NCBI GenBank assembly: GCA_001972305.1
Contig: BDDD01005043.1
Coordinates: forward strand, 46,829 to 110,828
Reading direction: 5' to 3'
From: Cephalotus follicularis
Taxonomy: Eukaryota > Streptophyta > Magnoliopsida > Oxalidales > Cephalotaceae
Length of the DNA: 64,000 nt
Translations under genes and position numbers: made by a program
Notes under the pieces: model-generated
What the model was told of the DNA's origin: nothing
The model's database searches: none
What the model saw: the letters and a program-made list of their open reading frames with translations, nothing else
In this document: piece by piece, positions 34,185 to 46,309 of the stretch
Layout of the letters: every line of letters starts with the position of its first letter
Numbering within the stretch: position 1 is the first letter of the stretch

Positions 34185-36430
34185 CGCTCTTCATGTCATT
34201 CCACCAAATCGAGTTTCTGATCTCGGCACATCTTGCTAATCGCCGAATGTACTAAGAAATTGGAGAGATAGGACTGCGACCACAGCTCATCCTTCGGCTC
34301 TTATTGTAAAGGATACAAACTCTGTCTTGGAATCTCATCAATTGTCATCATGAATCAAGAATTCGGGTTTGAATCCATCTTAATCATGAAAGGTAGCTTT
34401 AACAAGATTCCATTCACCTTCTTTGTTTCATGGTCAGGTCCATTTAGGAGAAAAACTACTTTAAACCTTTGCGATCTGTATATACATCATTAAACTATGT
34501 ACCATATAGATAATGTCACCATTTGCATAGCGCACAGGCTAACGTCACAAATTCTATGTCATGAATGGAATAACTTACTCATGAGGTTCTAACTTCGCTT
34601 GAGACATAGGCGCTCACTTCCCCATACAACCTCAGAAGACAATTCAAACCGTTTCCTTCATAACTGTCATCCCATACAACCATCGTCCTTTCTGTGTTGA
34701 TCGGTTCAAAGTGTAGCAATCCGTGAGAATCCTTTGGAAAGGCGGCGGTAATAGCCTTCTAAGCCTAAGAAACTACGGATCTCGATCACGTTGGTTGGAC
34801 ATTTCCAATCCTTCACTGCTTTTATCCTTGTTAGGTCCACAGATGACCCGGCACTCGAGACAATGTGACCGAGGAAAACTAAATCCGATAACCAAATTCA
34901 TATTTACTGAACTTGGCATACCACCGGCATTCTCACAAGACCCGCCATGCTCAGTACAACCGCTTTGCATGGCATTCTGTAGACTTGGAATGCACTAACA
35001 CATCAACGTAGGAGATTACAATGATTTGGTCAAGATATGGATTACACACCCTATTCGTAAGGTTCATGAAATTCCGAAAGGGCATTGGTCACCCCAAACG
35101 AAGTTATGATCTAAAGTCCATATCGTGACTTGGAGGCTGCCGATAACAATACATATCTGTATGGATCCATCTCTGAAATCACTTCCAACTCATCCATCAG
35201 CAAAACTAAGAGGTTTGAAATCATATAGGGTCGGCTATCTCTATAGCACACGACTGACACACCCACCCGAGATGAATAGATCCTACATAGCAATCCATAA
35301 AGGTTCGGGTTTCACATCAGCATGACATATGAATTACAAGGCAATGCAGGAATAGAGTAAACCCAGATCTATAAGAGTCCTACTATCTATAAAGAGATAA
35401 GAACAATACCTCCAAATAATGAAACGGATCCTTTTGTAGCCCCTTTGTCCACATCACAACTCTAATCTTCTGGAGGTGTTGATACCATAGACCGTTTACC
35501 TCGATCTCTTCTTGGATGAGAAGGTGAACTAGTACCAGGATGGTTCTGATACAGCTGTCCAAAATCACGGCTTGGCTGATAACCGATACTCTGGTCTTGA
35601 TGAAGATCTCCTTGAGATTGACCAATACCATGTCCTTGCTGACTCTCGGAACCATACCGTTCATGAGGACACTCTCTAACCATATGATCCGAAGCTCCAC
35701 AATCCATACACTTGCCAGCCTTCCATCAATAGTCATCAGCTGCATGATTTGTGCATTGGAAATGCACGCATAGATCAAAGGAAATCTGATTACTGCTACT
35801 GGCAAGTCTATAGCGACCTCGCTGACCAACCATCCTCCTCTGGTGCCTCTATCGAGAGTCACGCTCTTTTCTCCTTTGCTGCGTACTTCAAATCTATCCT
35901 TGGAATATTTTCAGCTCTAACCATTAGCTGATGATGTTCCAACTTAGAGAACACTGAAGCATCTTTCAATTGATTAAACAATTAATCACTGTGCAGCAGC
36001 GGGTACTCATTCTTAACAGTACTCTGATGAGTTGCCGATAACCAATGCACATTCAGAGAGATCCTTCCCTTTTTCCTCATAACAAGAACAGGCTCTCCCC
36101 ATGGGCAAACACTCGGCCTGATAAAACCTCTATCGAGCCACTTCTGCAATTTTAATTTCAATTCCTTTCACTCATGAGGGGCCATACGATAGGAACTCTC
36201 GATATCGGTGCCGTCCCTGGAAGCAAATCAATCACAAACTCTGAATCCCTCTCTGGAGGTATGGATGTCAACTTATCCGGAAACATATTCGGGTATTCAC
36301 AAACAACTGGAACATCCTCCAACTTCAGTACTCATTTCCCACAGTCTGTCACATTTTCCAGGAATCCACTGCAACCTTGTCTCATAAGCCTATCTCCATG
36401 AAGGGTCGATATCATCCAAACTGGTTGATG
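34185..36430 (-). pseudogene. G1 pol remnant (RT, RNase H, integrase start)
   Basis: Minus-strand reading. From 36400 to 36030 the text resembles VCEYPNMFPDKL, APISRVPYRMAP and [15 protein letters not shown], the start of RT; 36010-35935 continues TVKNEYPLL and VFSKLEHHQL. At about 34990-34740 comes VFLGHIVSSAGSSVD and IRSFLGLEGYYRR, the end of RT. At 34240-34190 SIWWNDMK marks the integrase zinc-finger region, right at the copia insertion. Stops and shifts are abundant. The catalytic YVDD part of RT is not readable, and a gag fragment sits where it should be (35380-35930). Confidence 0.75.
35380..35930 (-). pseudogene. Gag zinc-knuckle fragment, out of place in G1
   Basis: An open frame at 35707-35462 starts MDCGASDHMVRECPHERYGS, a CCHC-type knuckle (C-x2-C-x4-H-x4-C; the first C lies in the MDC start). 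It is followed by a Q/S/H-rich tail, as in chromovirus gag. It belongs upstream of protease, but here it lies downstream of the RT start in reading order. It is therefore a rearranged or captured piece. The opposite-strand and alternate-frame ORFs over the same bases are shadows. Confidence 0.65.
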
Positions 36431-36529
36431 ATCTAAGTCCCAATAAAATGGAATTGAGATTGTCCTAGCATAGTGAAGGTTATGACCTTCCAGTAACAAT
36501 TCTTATGGGCATAATGTGCCACTAACAAA

Positions 36530-36665
36530 TCTATACCATATCTATCCATTCCATAACGATCCGTTCCATATACATCGGTTCCATAACAATCCGTTCCATA
36601 TCCATCCGTTCCATAACAATCCCTTCCATATCCATCCGTTCCATAACAATTCGTTCCAAATCCAT
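36530..36665. repeat. 30-bp tandem repeat, about 4 copies
   Basis: Unit TTCCATAACAATCCGTTCC plus ATATCCATCCG, period 30. The minus-strand frame stays open as a YGTD-rich repeat peptide, an artefact of the period. Confidence 0.85.
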
Positions 36666-37067
36666 AGAAGGGGTAACTAAATACACATACTGTCCCATGC
36701 CAGCATATATAAGTAGTTACCACATACAATCTTCTAACTATACCATTCCTTAACCATCATACCATTATGTAGCTGTACCGTTCCTTCACTGTGCTATTCT
36801 GTAACCGTACCATAAGCCCACATCATAAAACCATGAGACTAGATCAATTTCCTACCCTCGGGCTCCCTCCTTTTTCCTTCCATATTTACCTTGTTTAAGA
36901 GACAAAAGAATCAGCTATCAGCTTTTCATGACCATAATTCCGAGAGACTTAATATAACACTTATTATCTCCGCAATTCCAAATAACTCCAAATAGCACTT
37001 TATCTCCATCAATCATCCACATTTCCCATAGCCAAAGACCCTATCCTGGTGTATCTAGAATAGGCCA
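36666..37067. other. G1 leader, no gene seen
   Basis: Between the 30-bp repeats and the PBS I see only AT-rich non-coding sequence with CCATA runs. In a full element gag would start here, so gag is mostly deleted. Confidence 0.5.
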
Positions 37068-37079
37068 GCTCTGATACCA
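37068..37079 (-). promoter_or_regulatory. Primer binding site of G1
   Basis: GCTCTGATACCA, i.e. TGGTATCAGAGC on the minus strand, three bases from the LTR start at 37083. Confidence 0.9.
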
Positions 37080-38784
37080 AACTGTCACGCCCCGAACTGT
37101 CAGGAAACCCCCATGACTCGACACATGATATACCTTCCATTCAATCTATTCATATCGTAATAATCATTCTCCAAAAAGTGCTATAAATTTAAACTTTAAT
37201 TAATCACATTACATCAGTAGAATAATCAGCCCATATAAAACTAACTCTTATAATTTTACAAAATCGAGCATGTAGTATCCGTTATCGGACCTATACCCCC
37301 TGTAAAAGAAAACAAAATCTATAACCACACTCCCGAAGGAGGAATCAGAAGTTTATAAATGGGATCAGCCCTCAGCAACCATAACTTTACTCATAATTAC
37401 ATCATTCTAATCTCAAGTGATGAACCCATGCATATCCAATACATCAACACACAAAACTCTTAAGCACTGCCACATGTCGACAGGTCGATAGCTGAAGAAA
37501 ACATATCTCTAATATTGTCTTTGGAATGTCTCTTATACATACGAACACGAGGCTCTTTATAAGCAACTTACACAATTCATATTATCATCCATAATATGCT
37601 ACAAGAATTCGTCCCTCTCAATCTCTTTCACTGCAATCCATCATCTAAGCCTGACCCATTCCATTACAATGAAATGGGTCAGTGATATATAGTCAGGTAG
37701 GTATACTATTGCTATGTATGCAACACATATAATGATACACCATGCATGCAACATATATATAATAGCGTGCCATGCATGCAACATATATAACAATAACGTG
37801 CCATAAGATCTAACATATATAAGAATATGTATGGCATGTCATATGTATGAATGACAATTGCGGACAGTTTCAATATACCAACCGTCCCCAAGCGGTGATA
37901 TGTGTAGGTAGTCCTAAACACATCAAAGTTCATAGGCCTACAGACACTCCATAAAACAATCCATAACCATCAATGGGGACAATCAATCAATAAGGTTAAG
38001 TACTTCTCTACCACTTCAACCTAAGATACTACCTCCATCGTCTATGCACTCTACGTGCCATAGACCTATGGAGCATAGGATGAAACCGGTCACATAATGC
38101 TAGTTTCTTATATAGGTTACTAGGCCCTGCCATAAAAAAGATCTCGGTGAGCTAAGACATGTCTGTCAGCATAACATGCCATATCCACCCACAATGCGGT
38201 GATTGCTCAGGTCACCCTAAAAGGAGGATTTCAAAACCCTAATACATGGCCTACATCCATAATTCTTCATGGAAGAAATGAAGTTCATGAATGGGTTATC
38301 CCGTAAGGTCTCATCCATAGCAAACCATCCATCATAGTCGTACCATGCCCGTAGCCCATAACCATATTTCCATTTAAAAGATAGGGACCTCTCATAAAGG
38401 ATCACATAGGATCCACATCCGTCAAAATCATTTGAAATTATTTCCATAACCATAAACCATTTTCCATTTTGTTGGTCCCTATCGAAGTTGTAAAACAATG
38501 GAGAGGAAGTTCAACTAGGATTCCGTATCCAGATGTCCCAATCGAGCTATCCTAACCATTTATTGAAAACTATTTTGACATCCATTTGAATGTTAAAAAC
38601 CCTTTTATAAAACTTCTCTCTTAAAGGTTCCCTTTGGAAAATCGATTTAGAAATCGAAGATGTTAAGGGAGGATTTCCATAGGTTATAAAGCCTTAGGGA
38701 CGCTTCCTATGGCATCCGTTTGGGAAGAAAATTGTTTGAAATTGGAAACTATGTAAAACAGTGAAATCCAGCTAAGGCAGGGCA

Positions 38785-38960
38785 TTAGGCATCGACGCTT
38801 AGCACTAGGCATCGACGCTTAGACCTAAGCGTCGACTATCTGTGCTGGGTGTCGACGCTTAATATTAAGCGTCACTGGTTTAAAAGGAAAGAACGCAAAA
38901 CGATGACGAGTTTAGTGTTAAAGGCGTAAAGGGTCGACGGGTTTAGTTTTGAAAGCATAA
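38785..38960. repeat. GTCGAC-palindrome array (G1 5' LTR)
   Basis: AGGCATCGACGCTTAG twice, AAGCGTCGACTATC, GGTGTCGACGCTTAA, GGGTCGACGGG and weaker units. In minus orientation it is about 1.4-1.6 kb from the LTR start. Confidence 0.8.
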
Positions 38961-39659
38961 AGCATTGACGGTTTTGACTGAAATAGTAGTTTTGGAAACA
39001 GTTCGAAAAGTCAGTTTAAAATCCATTTCAAGTCAGTTTACAATTCAGTTCAAAGGGAGACATAATCTCCAAAAAATAAATGGAATCTCAAAACCGGTTA
39101 AAACCATTGAGATCCATTTTATATCCCTCGAATTGAGAGAAGGCAGAATTGGGTAAGGAATCCTAATTCTCCAACTTCTCTCAATTCTCTGTTTAATCCG
39201 TTATACCAGTACACAGTTCCATAAGCCATGAAATCATTCATCATACATAACTGTAACAATCCATTTAGCACACAACCATCAATTAACAACCATATCAATC
39301 CATAGAATCCATTCAAAATGCATGAATGCAAGAAAAATATTATAACCTACCTTAATCGTTGAACTTGCAGATTCTACTGTCGTCCATTTCCATTTGTTAC
39401 TGAACTTAATTTGGTTCTTCCTTCAGCTCCACTTGCTGCTGTTGCTAAACAGTCGCTCTGCTATCAGAATAGGGTCTGGTTGCGCCAACCGAGTTCTCTC
39501 TTTTACTTAGCATCACTGCAATAACCATCACCCTTTCATTACGACCTGTAAACCAAAAGCAACACACTACCGTCACCGAAGCTCTGACCAGATTCCGGCC
39601 AACACACCGGGGGTCCGGCCTCGCCATCAACAAGCTCCAAATTGGCCGATCTACAAAAT

Positions 39660-39980
39660 GCTATCGGTGAATCGTCGTGACTCACCGCAGAACGTGCTGT
39701 CATGACATGCAGTGAGTCCAACATACTGAGTTGCCTCGAGGGACTTCAACAACTCCGGTCACTTCACAAAAAAGTAGGACAACCTTCGGCTTTAGGCGTC
39801 TACACCTGAAACTCGCCCAGAATCGGTGCGAACTCGCCTCGCCAAAGCTCTGTCCATATCGCTCAAGCTCCGGTTACGCCATAACTGGCCTCAAAAATCT
39901 TTGATCAACACGTTGGTGGCCAATTGTCGACATGACTCGGTGCCAAACGCCGGCCATAGGCGACAATGAGCCGGACTTGC
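39660..39980. repeat. Loose CTGAGTCAACTT-type palindromes (G1 5' LTR)
   Basis: GTCGTGACTCACC, CATACTGAGTTGCC, TTGTCGACATGACTC and TTGCTGAGTCAACTTG are scattered over 320 bases. Weaker than in E and absent from the 3' LTR by deletion. Confidence 0.4.
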
Positions 39981-40380
39981 TGAGTCAACTTGACAACCAC
40001 AATTTGTATGATTTTGACCGAAATACGCCTTAACCAACTCAAAAATTAGTGTAGCTGTTCTTCGAGGGGAAGAACAGCTCCATCTGCAACGCTATTGGCA
40101 TCAGAAAACGGACAACAAAGACGTAACGTTCGAGGAGGAAGAAGGAAAAATAGGGAGAAGGAAAGTAAGAGGCTTAACATGCCTGGAGCTCGCAGAGTCT
40201 TCTTCCCGGTTTGGCGCCTTCATCTTCTCAGGCTCTCTCTCCCACTCTCTGGTTCTCTCTCTCCCTCTCTCTCAGGCGTAGGCGCTTTATACGCTCGCCT
40301 CTCCCTATTTCTAGCTTCGGGGGAAATGTGCCCGAGGTTCTCTTTTTTTTAAAAAAAAAAAATCGGGGCGCCATAAAAAC

Positions 40381-40575
40381 AGTGGGAGCCTAAGAGGCAA
40401 ATATACCTAAAAGATTAAAGACCAAATCTTTATGGTTTTAAACATTGAAATCTTTATGTCCAAATTATATGGACTGGCTACGGAATGTCAAAATTGTTTT
40501 CAGTTCTAAGGACATAGATTATGTCCTTGAGGCCCCTGTGCTAGCACTGCCTGTGAAGATGCCTCAACGAAGGAA
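40381..40575 (+). pseudogene. Copia C0 gag, N-terminal part
   Basis: A candidate start ATG is at 40432. A frameshift and stop follow within 80 bases. In another frame the text reads VKIVFSSKDIDYVLEAP and LALPVKMPQR, the conserved early gag region of plant copia elements. The sequence breaks at 40575, where G2 is inserted, and continues at 50969 with HAIYKKWVADEKK. Directly upstream is GTGGGAGCC, a usual leader string before gag. Confidence 0.75.
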
Positions 40576-43396
40576 ACACCCCCGGATGGTGGGAGTCGTC
40601 ACAGGTCATAATACATAACATAACATAATTTAACCGAACATAAGCATAACTTTATTAGCTAAAAACGTGGTGGTCAAAATATAACATATATGGATAACAT
40701 ATTGAAAACTGATCGTAAACTGAAAACTTAAACATGTTCCAAAGGTCAATTATTAAAAACATAAACCAAAAGTAACTTATTATTCATGACCACTTCTAAC
40801 AGAAAAAATATAGGGATCACACTCCTAGAGGATCCCGAACATATGGTGGTCATCTCTCAATCACACTTTCCCCCGTTGCTCCTGATAACATGTCGCATGG
40901 AAACAAAAATGCGGCTGAGCAAACCTCGGTACGAATAAAGAATGTAAAATAGTAAATGATAATTTAAAAGCAGGTAAGATTTCAAAAGTTATTTCGAAAC
41001 AGAAATCTTAAGCAGTAAATCAGTATAAACATTCTTTGAAGTCAAATCCATAATTCCGAAATATACACGAAAACATAAATTTCATACTAAGCCACATAAC
41101 ATATCATTTATCAGAACATATATTTGGCAAGGGAGGCGCTAATTTCACATGCCCATTAGAATTGAAGTATACGGCACTACACAAGTATATTCTCATATCA
41201 TATCATATCACACATTGCATATCTCCATACGTATGCCATATACTAGAATCGATTCATACGCCTCTATCATACATAACGGAATCATAAAGCCACCTCATGG
41301 GATTTATTCATAACATAGAGAGACGCCATAGACTAATCACACCGCTACGAAAGTGTCATGTCCCCGTGCCAGGCCTACGACATGCCTATGGTACGCCCCA
41401 TAGGTGGGTACAAATACTCGGTATTTTATCATTTCGAAAACATTGATTTATCATAATCAATTTTAAAATCCACGCAAACATGCCTTTTTCGAAACATATT
41501 CAAAATCGTTAACAAACAATATCATAACATATATTTCATAATCGGAACATCAACTCATTTATTTCCACTATGAAGAGATGATCGTAACATAGCTCATAAC
41601 ATATCATAGCATAAGTATAAAGTCAGGAACATTCAATTCACAAAATGTCAAAACCGAATTTATTTCATAACATATCAAAATCGTAAAACGTAACCGAGTT
41701 CATAAAACTGACGGAATATAGCAAAGAAACGAATATCCATTCATAATACAAAACTGGATTTTGTTTGATAAAATCGAAGAGAGTGTCAAAGAGCAGAATA
41801 TTCGTACCTTATGCACTTACAGAAAGGACTTACGAAAAAACTGATTAATTTTTAACTGCCCTTCAAAGCACAACAATCTAAAAGACATAAAACTATTTAT
41901 ATAAGGGTCTGAAAAACATTGAGGGCATAAAGCAGATTTATAACAGTGTTTAGGACAGACCCCGATTAAATAGAAATGCAAACGGACCAAGAAAATTAAA
42001 AACAGAAATTTCGTGGGCAATACAGCCGACTGTTACAGAGATCCAGCCGACTGTTGGAAGCTTGGCAGTCGATTATGCAACAGGGCCAGCCAACTACACA
42101 AACTGGAGTGCAGCCAGTCGACTGTGACAGGGGTCCAGTCGACTGTGCAAGGCAAAGCAGTCGACCGATTCATAAGGCAGCCGACTACTCAACATACAAC
42201 AGCCTATTGTTCTGGACGACAGAACAACAGAAACTTAACAATTTTTATGCAGAAACTTGTCAAACTTGAATAACATTATACCAGAGGCCTATAAACATTT
42301 TCCTAAGACATTATATGGCATTTAGACAGTATAAAAACACAGAATTTACATGTACATATGACCAGTGGCTAACCCAAAGGAAAAAGAGTGTGATTTCTAA
42401 ACACATGTATACATATTTTAATCCAAATTTCTATCCACTACCATTAACAGATACCAAAACCAGATTACACAACCCTTTCATGATGCTAAAAACATGTTGA
42501 TTGCCTCATAAACCATGACAGAATACAAAGACAGGAATCAAAACCATTCCAACAACGTATATGCATACAAAACTGAATAACAATGTGGAACAAACCATCA
42601 CAGCAAGGATTACTAACCTGCAATGGTATTGCAGACACTGAAACCGTATGAAGAAGCACCATAATTTCAATGATCACTCGGCTGTACACAGGAACAAAGA
42701 GAAGAGGAAAACAAGACAATATGCACAGCCTCAAAACCAGCAAAAGGAAAACATAACCCAACAGAACAACAAAAGATTGAAATTACAAGTTACAAACCTG
42801 ACTTTTGATTAAGAAATCGTACGAAGAACCAAAACAAATTCCCAGAATGCAAAATCGGTAGTGGCTTACAATAGAGGAGAGAGTAGCATAAAAACATAGG
42901 CAATGGTACTCTTTAAACGAAAATAGGAGACCAAATCGGTAAGGATATGGAAAGAAGAGATAACGGCTGATTAGATAAGGGAAAAGGGGAAGAAAGCGTG
43001 TGAGGGAGTTAAGAGAGGGGGAGATCATCAGAAGAGATAGAGATAGGAGAGAGAGACGGGTGGGAGAGTGAGAGATACGGGTAAGATAGGAGAGAGATAA
43101 GAAAGAAAAAAATACAAAATACAAAATGAAAAGATTTTATTTTAATAAGTTTTGAAAATTGTAAAAATTAGAAATTATGAAAGTTAATTTATTTTTAAAA
43201 AAATGACATAAGCATAAACCCATCCACAAAGCATATTCATACCCACATATCCAAAATTCAGGCTGGTATCAGTCAGCCCAAAACATATAGGCCCATAATA
43301 GGGTAAACAAACTTCATAACAAAACAAAATAAAAGCCCGAAAACAAACAGATTAAAAAGTCCGTAAAACATGCATACGAAGAAACAGGGTATTACA
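40576..43396 (-). mobile_element. G2 3' LTR
   Basis: 2821 bases ending GGGTATTACA on the plus strand, followed by CCCCCCCCTTAAAAAGGG, a purine tract in the element's direction. The first four bases expected (TGTA) are missing at the left edge. A palindrome array lies at 42020-42190, and a CTCTC/GAGAG-rich tract at 42960-43100. Confidence 0.9.
42020..42190. repeat. GTCGAC-palindrome array, CAGYCGACTG type (G2 3' LTR)
   Basis: CAGCCGACTG twice at the start, then CAGTCGATTA, CAGCCAACTA, CAGTCGACTG twice, CAGTCGACCG and CAGCCGACTA. The array is about 1.2-1.38 kb from the LTR start in minus orientation. Confidence 0.9.
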
Positions 43397-43416
43397 TTCA
43401 CCCCCCCCTTAAAAAG
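43397..43416 (-). promoter_or_regulatory. Polypurine tract of G2
   Basis: TTCACCCCCCCCTTAAAAAG, the complement of a purine tract, adjoins the inner end of the 3' LTR. The coding text for the pol C-terminus runs into it. Confidence 0.8.
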
Positions 43417-43429
43417 GGTTTCGTCCCGA

Positions 43430-44960
43430 AATCACAAACATATTCATACCTAAAGCAACCAAGTGAGGGTTTTGCTCTCGAATGTGCTCCTCCAACTCCC
43501 ACGTAGCCTCACGTTCGGGATGGTTCCTCCACAGAATTTTCACAAAAGGAACGGTCTTATTGCGTGTCACCCGTTCCCGTCGATCCATAATAGCCTCTAC
43601 CTCCTCGTCACAAGATAGGTCCTACCGAATACTGTCCAAAGGATAGTGAACCACATGCAAGGGATGATATTGATAACCCCTCAGTAAAGACACGTGGAAC
43701 ACATTATGGACGTGTGATAACTGCGGAGTCAAAGCTAACTGATATGCAACCGCGCCTACTTTTTTCGAAAACTTCTAAAGGTCCAATGAACCGTGGACTC
43801 AACTTTCCCTTCAGCCCAAAATGTCAGACTCCTTTCCAAGGTGAAACTTTTAAGAACACATGTTCACCTACTTTGAACTCCAACTCCCTCCGATGTCTGT
43901 CCGCATAACACTTCTGTCGAGATTGAGCTGCTTTCAATCTCTCCCTTTTTATTAACACTTTTTCAGTAGTGATCTGCACTAGCTCGAGTCCCTTAATAAC
44001 TCGCTCTCCAACCTCATCCCAACATGTCGGAGCTCGACACTTCCTCCCATAAAGAGCTTCAAACGGAGCCATACCGATGCTAGCGTGCCAACTATTATTG
44101 TAGGCAAACTCCATCAAGCTCAAATACTCGTCCGAGTTCCAAGTCCACTCCAACGCGCATGACCTCAACATGTCCTCTAAGGTCTGGATGGTCCGCTCAG
44201 TCTGCCCATCTGTCTGTTGATGGAAAGCTGTACTGTAACTGAGTCTAGTACCCCATGCTTTCTGAAACCCTTTCTAGAACCGCGAAGTGAAACGAGGATC
44301 CCTATCCGAAACAATGAATACCGGAGTCCCATGGAGTCTCACTATCTCATGCTAAAACACCTCAGCCAAATGATCAATAGAGAAGTCCTTTCGGATAGCC
44401 AAAAAGTGAGCCGATTTAGTCAATCGATCCACTACTACCCAGATAGCATCGTTCTTCCTGAACGCCTTCGGCAAACCGGTAACAAAGTCCATCGAAATTC
44501 TCTCCCATTTCATAACTGGATCCTCCAAGGGTTGTAACAAACCACTAGCATGCTGGTGTTCAATATTTACCTGCTGGCACACCAAACACCTCCCAACGAA
44601 CTCCGCTACATCCCTTTTCATTCCATTCTACCAGAAATTCTTCTTCAAGTCTCTATACATTTTTGTAGAACCCGGATGTATGAACAATGGAGAATTGTGT
44701 GCCTCTGTCAAGACAACCTCTATGATAGAAGGATCGGTCGGTACACACAACCGACTACCCAACCATATCACACCATGCTCATCCACAAGAAACTCTGACT
44801 GCTTACCCTTTTCAACATTTTGGACTAAGGCCCAAAGCTCACCATTATCACTCTGAGCTGTCTTAATCCGAGATATAAGGGTAGGCTCTACATTCATTAC
44901 AGCAGCATAACCTCCAGAACCCCGAACATATAGATTCAAATCCAACTGCTCCATATCAGC
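43430..44960 (-). pseudogene. G2 integrase with C-terminal chromodomain
   Basis: Minus-strand pieces in order: zinc-binding region (SPLFIHPGSTKMYRDLKKNFW, a stop, then MKRDVAEFVGRCLVCQQ) near 44710-44560; catalytic core with ISMDFVTGLP and WVVVDRLTKSAHF near 44510-44400; FAYNNSWHASIGMAPFEALYGRKC near 44110-44030; and a tail with EREATWELEEHIRE near 43500, the chromodomain-like end that in chromoviruses guides integration to particular chromatin. At least one stop splits the zinc finger, and the core is broken between about 44350 and 44171. It would have inserted element DNA in the nucleus. It cannot be made whole from this copy. The same end appears, more decayed, in E and G1. Confidence 0.9.
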
Positions 44961-44966
44961 TATCAG

Positions 44967-46300
44967 CTACGGCTGAGTAAGCAAAGTCGCTACACTCCCA
45001 GAACTCTTTCTACTCAAAGCATCAGCTACCACGTTTGCTTTACCAGGGTGGTACTGAATATTCAGATCATAGTCCTTCAGAAGCTCCAACCACCTTCTCT
45101 GACGCATGTTCAACTCTTTCTGCATAAATATGTACTTGAGACTCTTATGATCGGTAAAGACGTCACAAGTTTCTCTGTACAAATAGTGCCTCCAGATCTT
45201 TAATGCAAACACAACTACTGCTAACTCAAGATCAGGTGTCGGATAGTTCACTTCATAAGGCTTCAACTATCTCGAAGCATAAGCTATCACATGACCGTGC
45301 TGCATCAAAACACACCCCAAACCATTCTTAGAAGCATCGCTGTAAATCTGTTATCCATCTGACCCAGATGGTAAACGAAGAATCGGTGCCGACACAAGAC
45401 CATTCTTCAGTTCTCTCAAAACTTGCTTCCCGTTCTTCATTCCACTCAATCTTAGCTCCTTTCCTCATAAGCTGAGTCAATGGTAAGGCTATGGAGGAAA
45501 AGCCTTCCACAAACCGCCTATAGTATCCAGCCAAACCCAAAAAGCTCCTAACCTCCGTCACTGTGGTAAGTCTCAGCCATTTAATAATAGCCTCAACTTT
45601 AGCAGGATCAACACTAATACCTTCAGCTGTAACCACATGACCCAAGAACGCCACCTGTTCCAACTAGAACTCACACTTCGAAAACGTCGCGTAAAGTTGA
45701 TTCCTTCTCGAAATACCCAGCACTATACGAAGCTATTTTTCATGTTCTTCCTTCAACTTAGAATATACAAGGATATCATCTATGAACACAATCACAAACT
45801 AATCCAGAAACTCATGAAATACCCGATTCATCAGATCCATGAAAACTGTCGGTGCATTAGTAAGTTCGAAAGGCACCACATGAAACTCATAATGCCCATA
45901 CCGTGTACGAAATGTAGTATTAGGCACATCTTCATCCTTTATCTGAAGTTGATAATATCCTGATCTTAGGTCGATCTTAGAGAAATACCGAGCAGCTTGG
46001 AGTTGATCAAATAAATCATCAATCCTAGGCAGAGGGTATTTATTCCGAACAGTAATCCGATTCAACTCTCTGTAATCTATGCATCGCCTCATAGAACTGT
46101 CCTTCTTCTTCACAAAAAGAACTGGAGCACCCCAAGGCGAAACACTGGGCTGGATGAAACCCCAATCTAACAGCTCTTGCAACTGTTCCTTAAGTTCCCG
46201 TAATTTCAAGTGGTGGCATCCTATAAGGTGCTTTAGATATAGGTGTCGCTCCAGAAATGAGCTCAATGGTAAACTCCACTTCCCGTTGCGGTGGCAGACC
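44967..46300 (-). pseudogene. G2 reverse transcriptase and RNase H
   Basis: RT begins with [22 protein letters not shown] and [19 protein letters not shown], then [13 protein letters not shown] and the FIDD catalytic box (45775-45786), then [13 protein letters not shown] and [17 protein letters not shown]. RNase H follows as [26 protein letters not shown] and [16 protein letters not shown]. Stops lie just before FIDD, shortly after it, and before LEQVAFLGH; a shift near 45420 scrambles the link to RNase H. Length and order are normal for plant chromoviruses. The RNase H part keeps the DHKSL and ADALSR signatures. Confidence 0.95.
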
Positions 46301-46309
46301 TGGTAACTC

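Larger units (their letters stand above)
3992..40375 (-). mobile_element. Ty3/gypsy chromovirus G1, nested host of other elements
   Basis: The 5-bp target duplication AAAAC lies at 3987-3991 and 40376-40380. LTRs start TGTCA(C/T)GCCCC; the right one ends ...GGGGCGCCATA and the left one ...GAGGCATCA. The right LTR is followed on its left by a PBS, so the element reads on the minus strand and the left LTR is the 3' LTR. The internal region (18508-37082) is split by the copia array 19116-34184. What remains is a decayed pol with a chromodomain-type tail, a gag piece out of place, and a PBS. The 3' LTR is split by solo LTR S1, which contains element E. Removing all insertions gives an element of roughly 10 kb. 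Confidence 0.85.
37083..40375 (-). mobile_element. G1 5' LTR
   Basis: 3293 bases, from TGTCACGCCCC to GGGGCGCCATA, followed by the target duplication AAAAC. It is uninterrupted and keeps about 590 bases that the 3' LTR has lost. It includes a palindrome array at 38785-38960, a looser group at 39660-39980, and a CTCTCTCTCC pyrimidine run near 40255. Confidence 0.9.

Noticed and set aside
35383-35862. A 159-residue minus-strand ORF
   Set aside because: It overlaps the gag zinc-knuckle frame in a different frame and shows no family motif. Taken as a shadow.
42783-43124. Hydrophobic, serine/leucine-rich ORFs (also 50352-50678) that look like membrane proteins
   Set aside because: They are translations of the GAGAGATAGAGAG purine-rich part of the G2 LTRs and appear in both LTRs as expected for repeat sequence.
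45637-45963. Plus-strand ORFs of up to 108 residues opposite G2 pol
   Set aside because: Antisense shadows of RT; the minus-strand frames carry the RT motifs.
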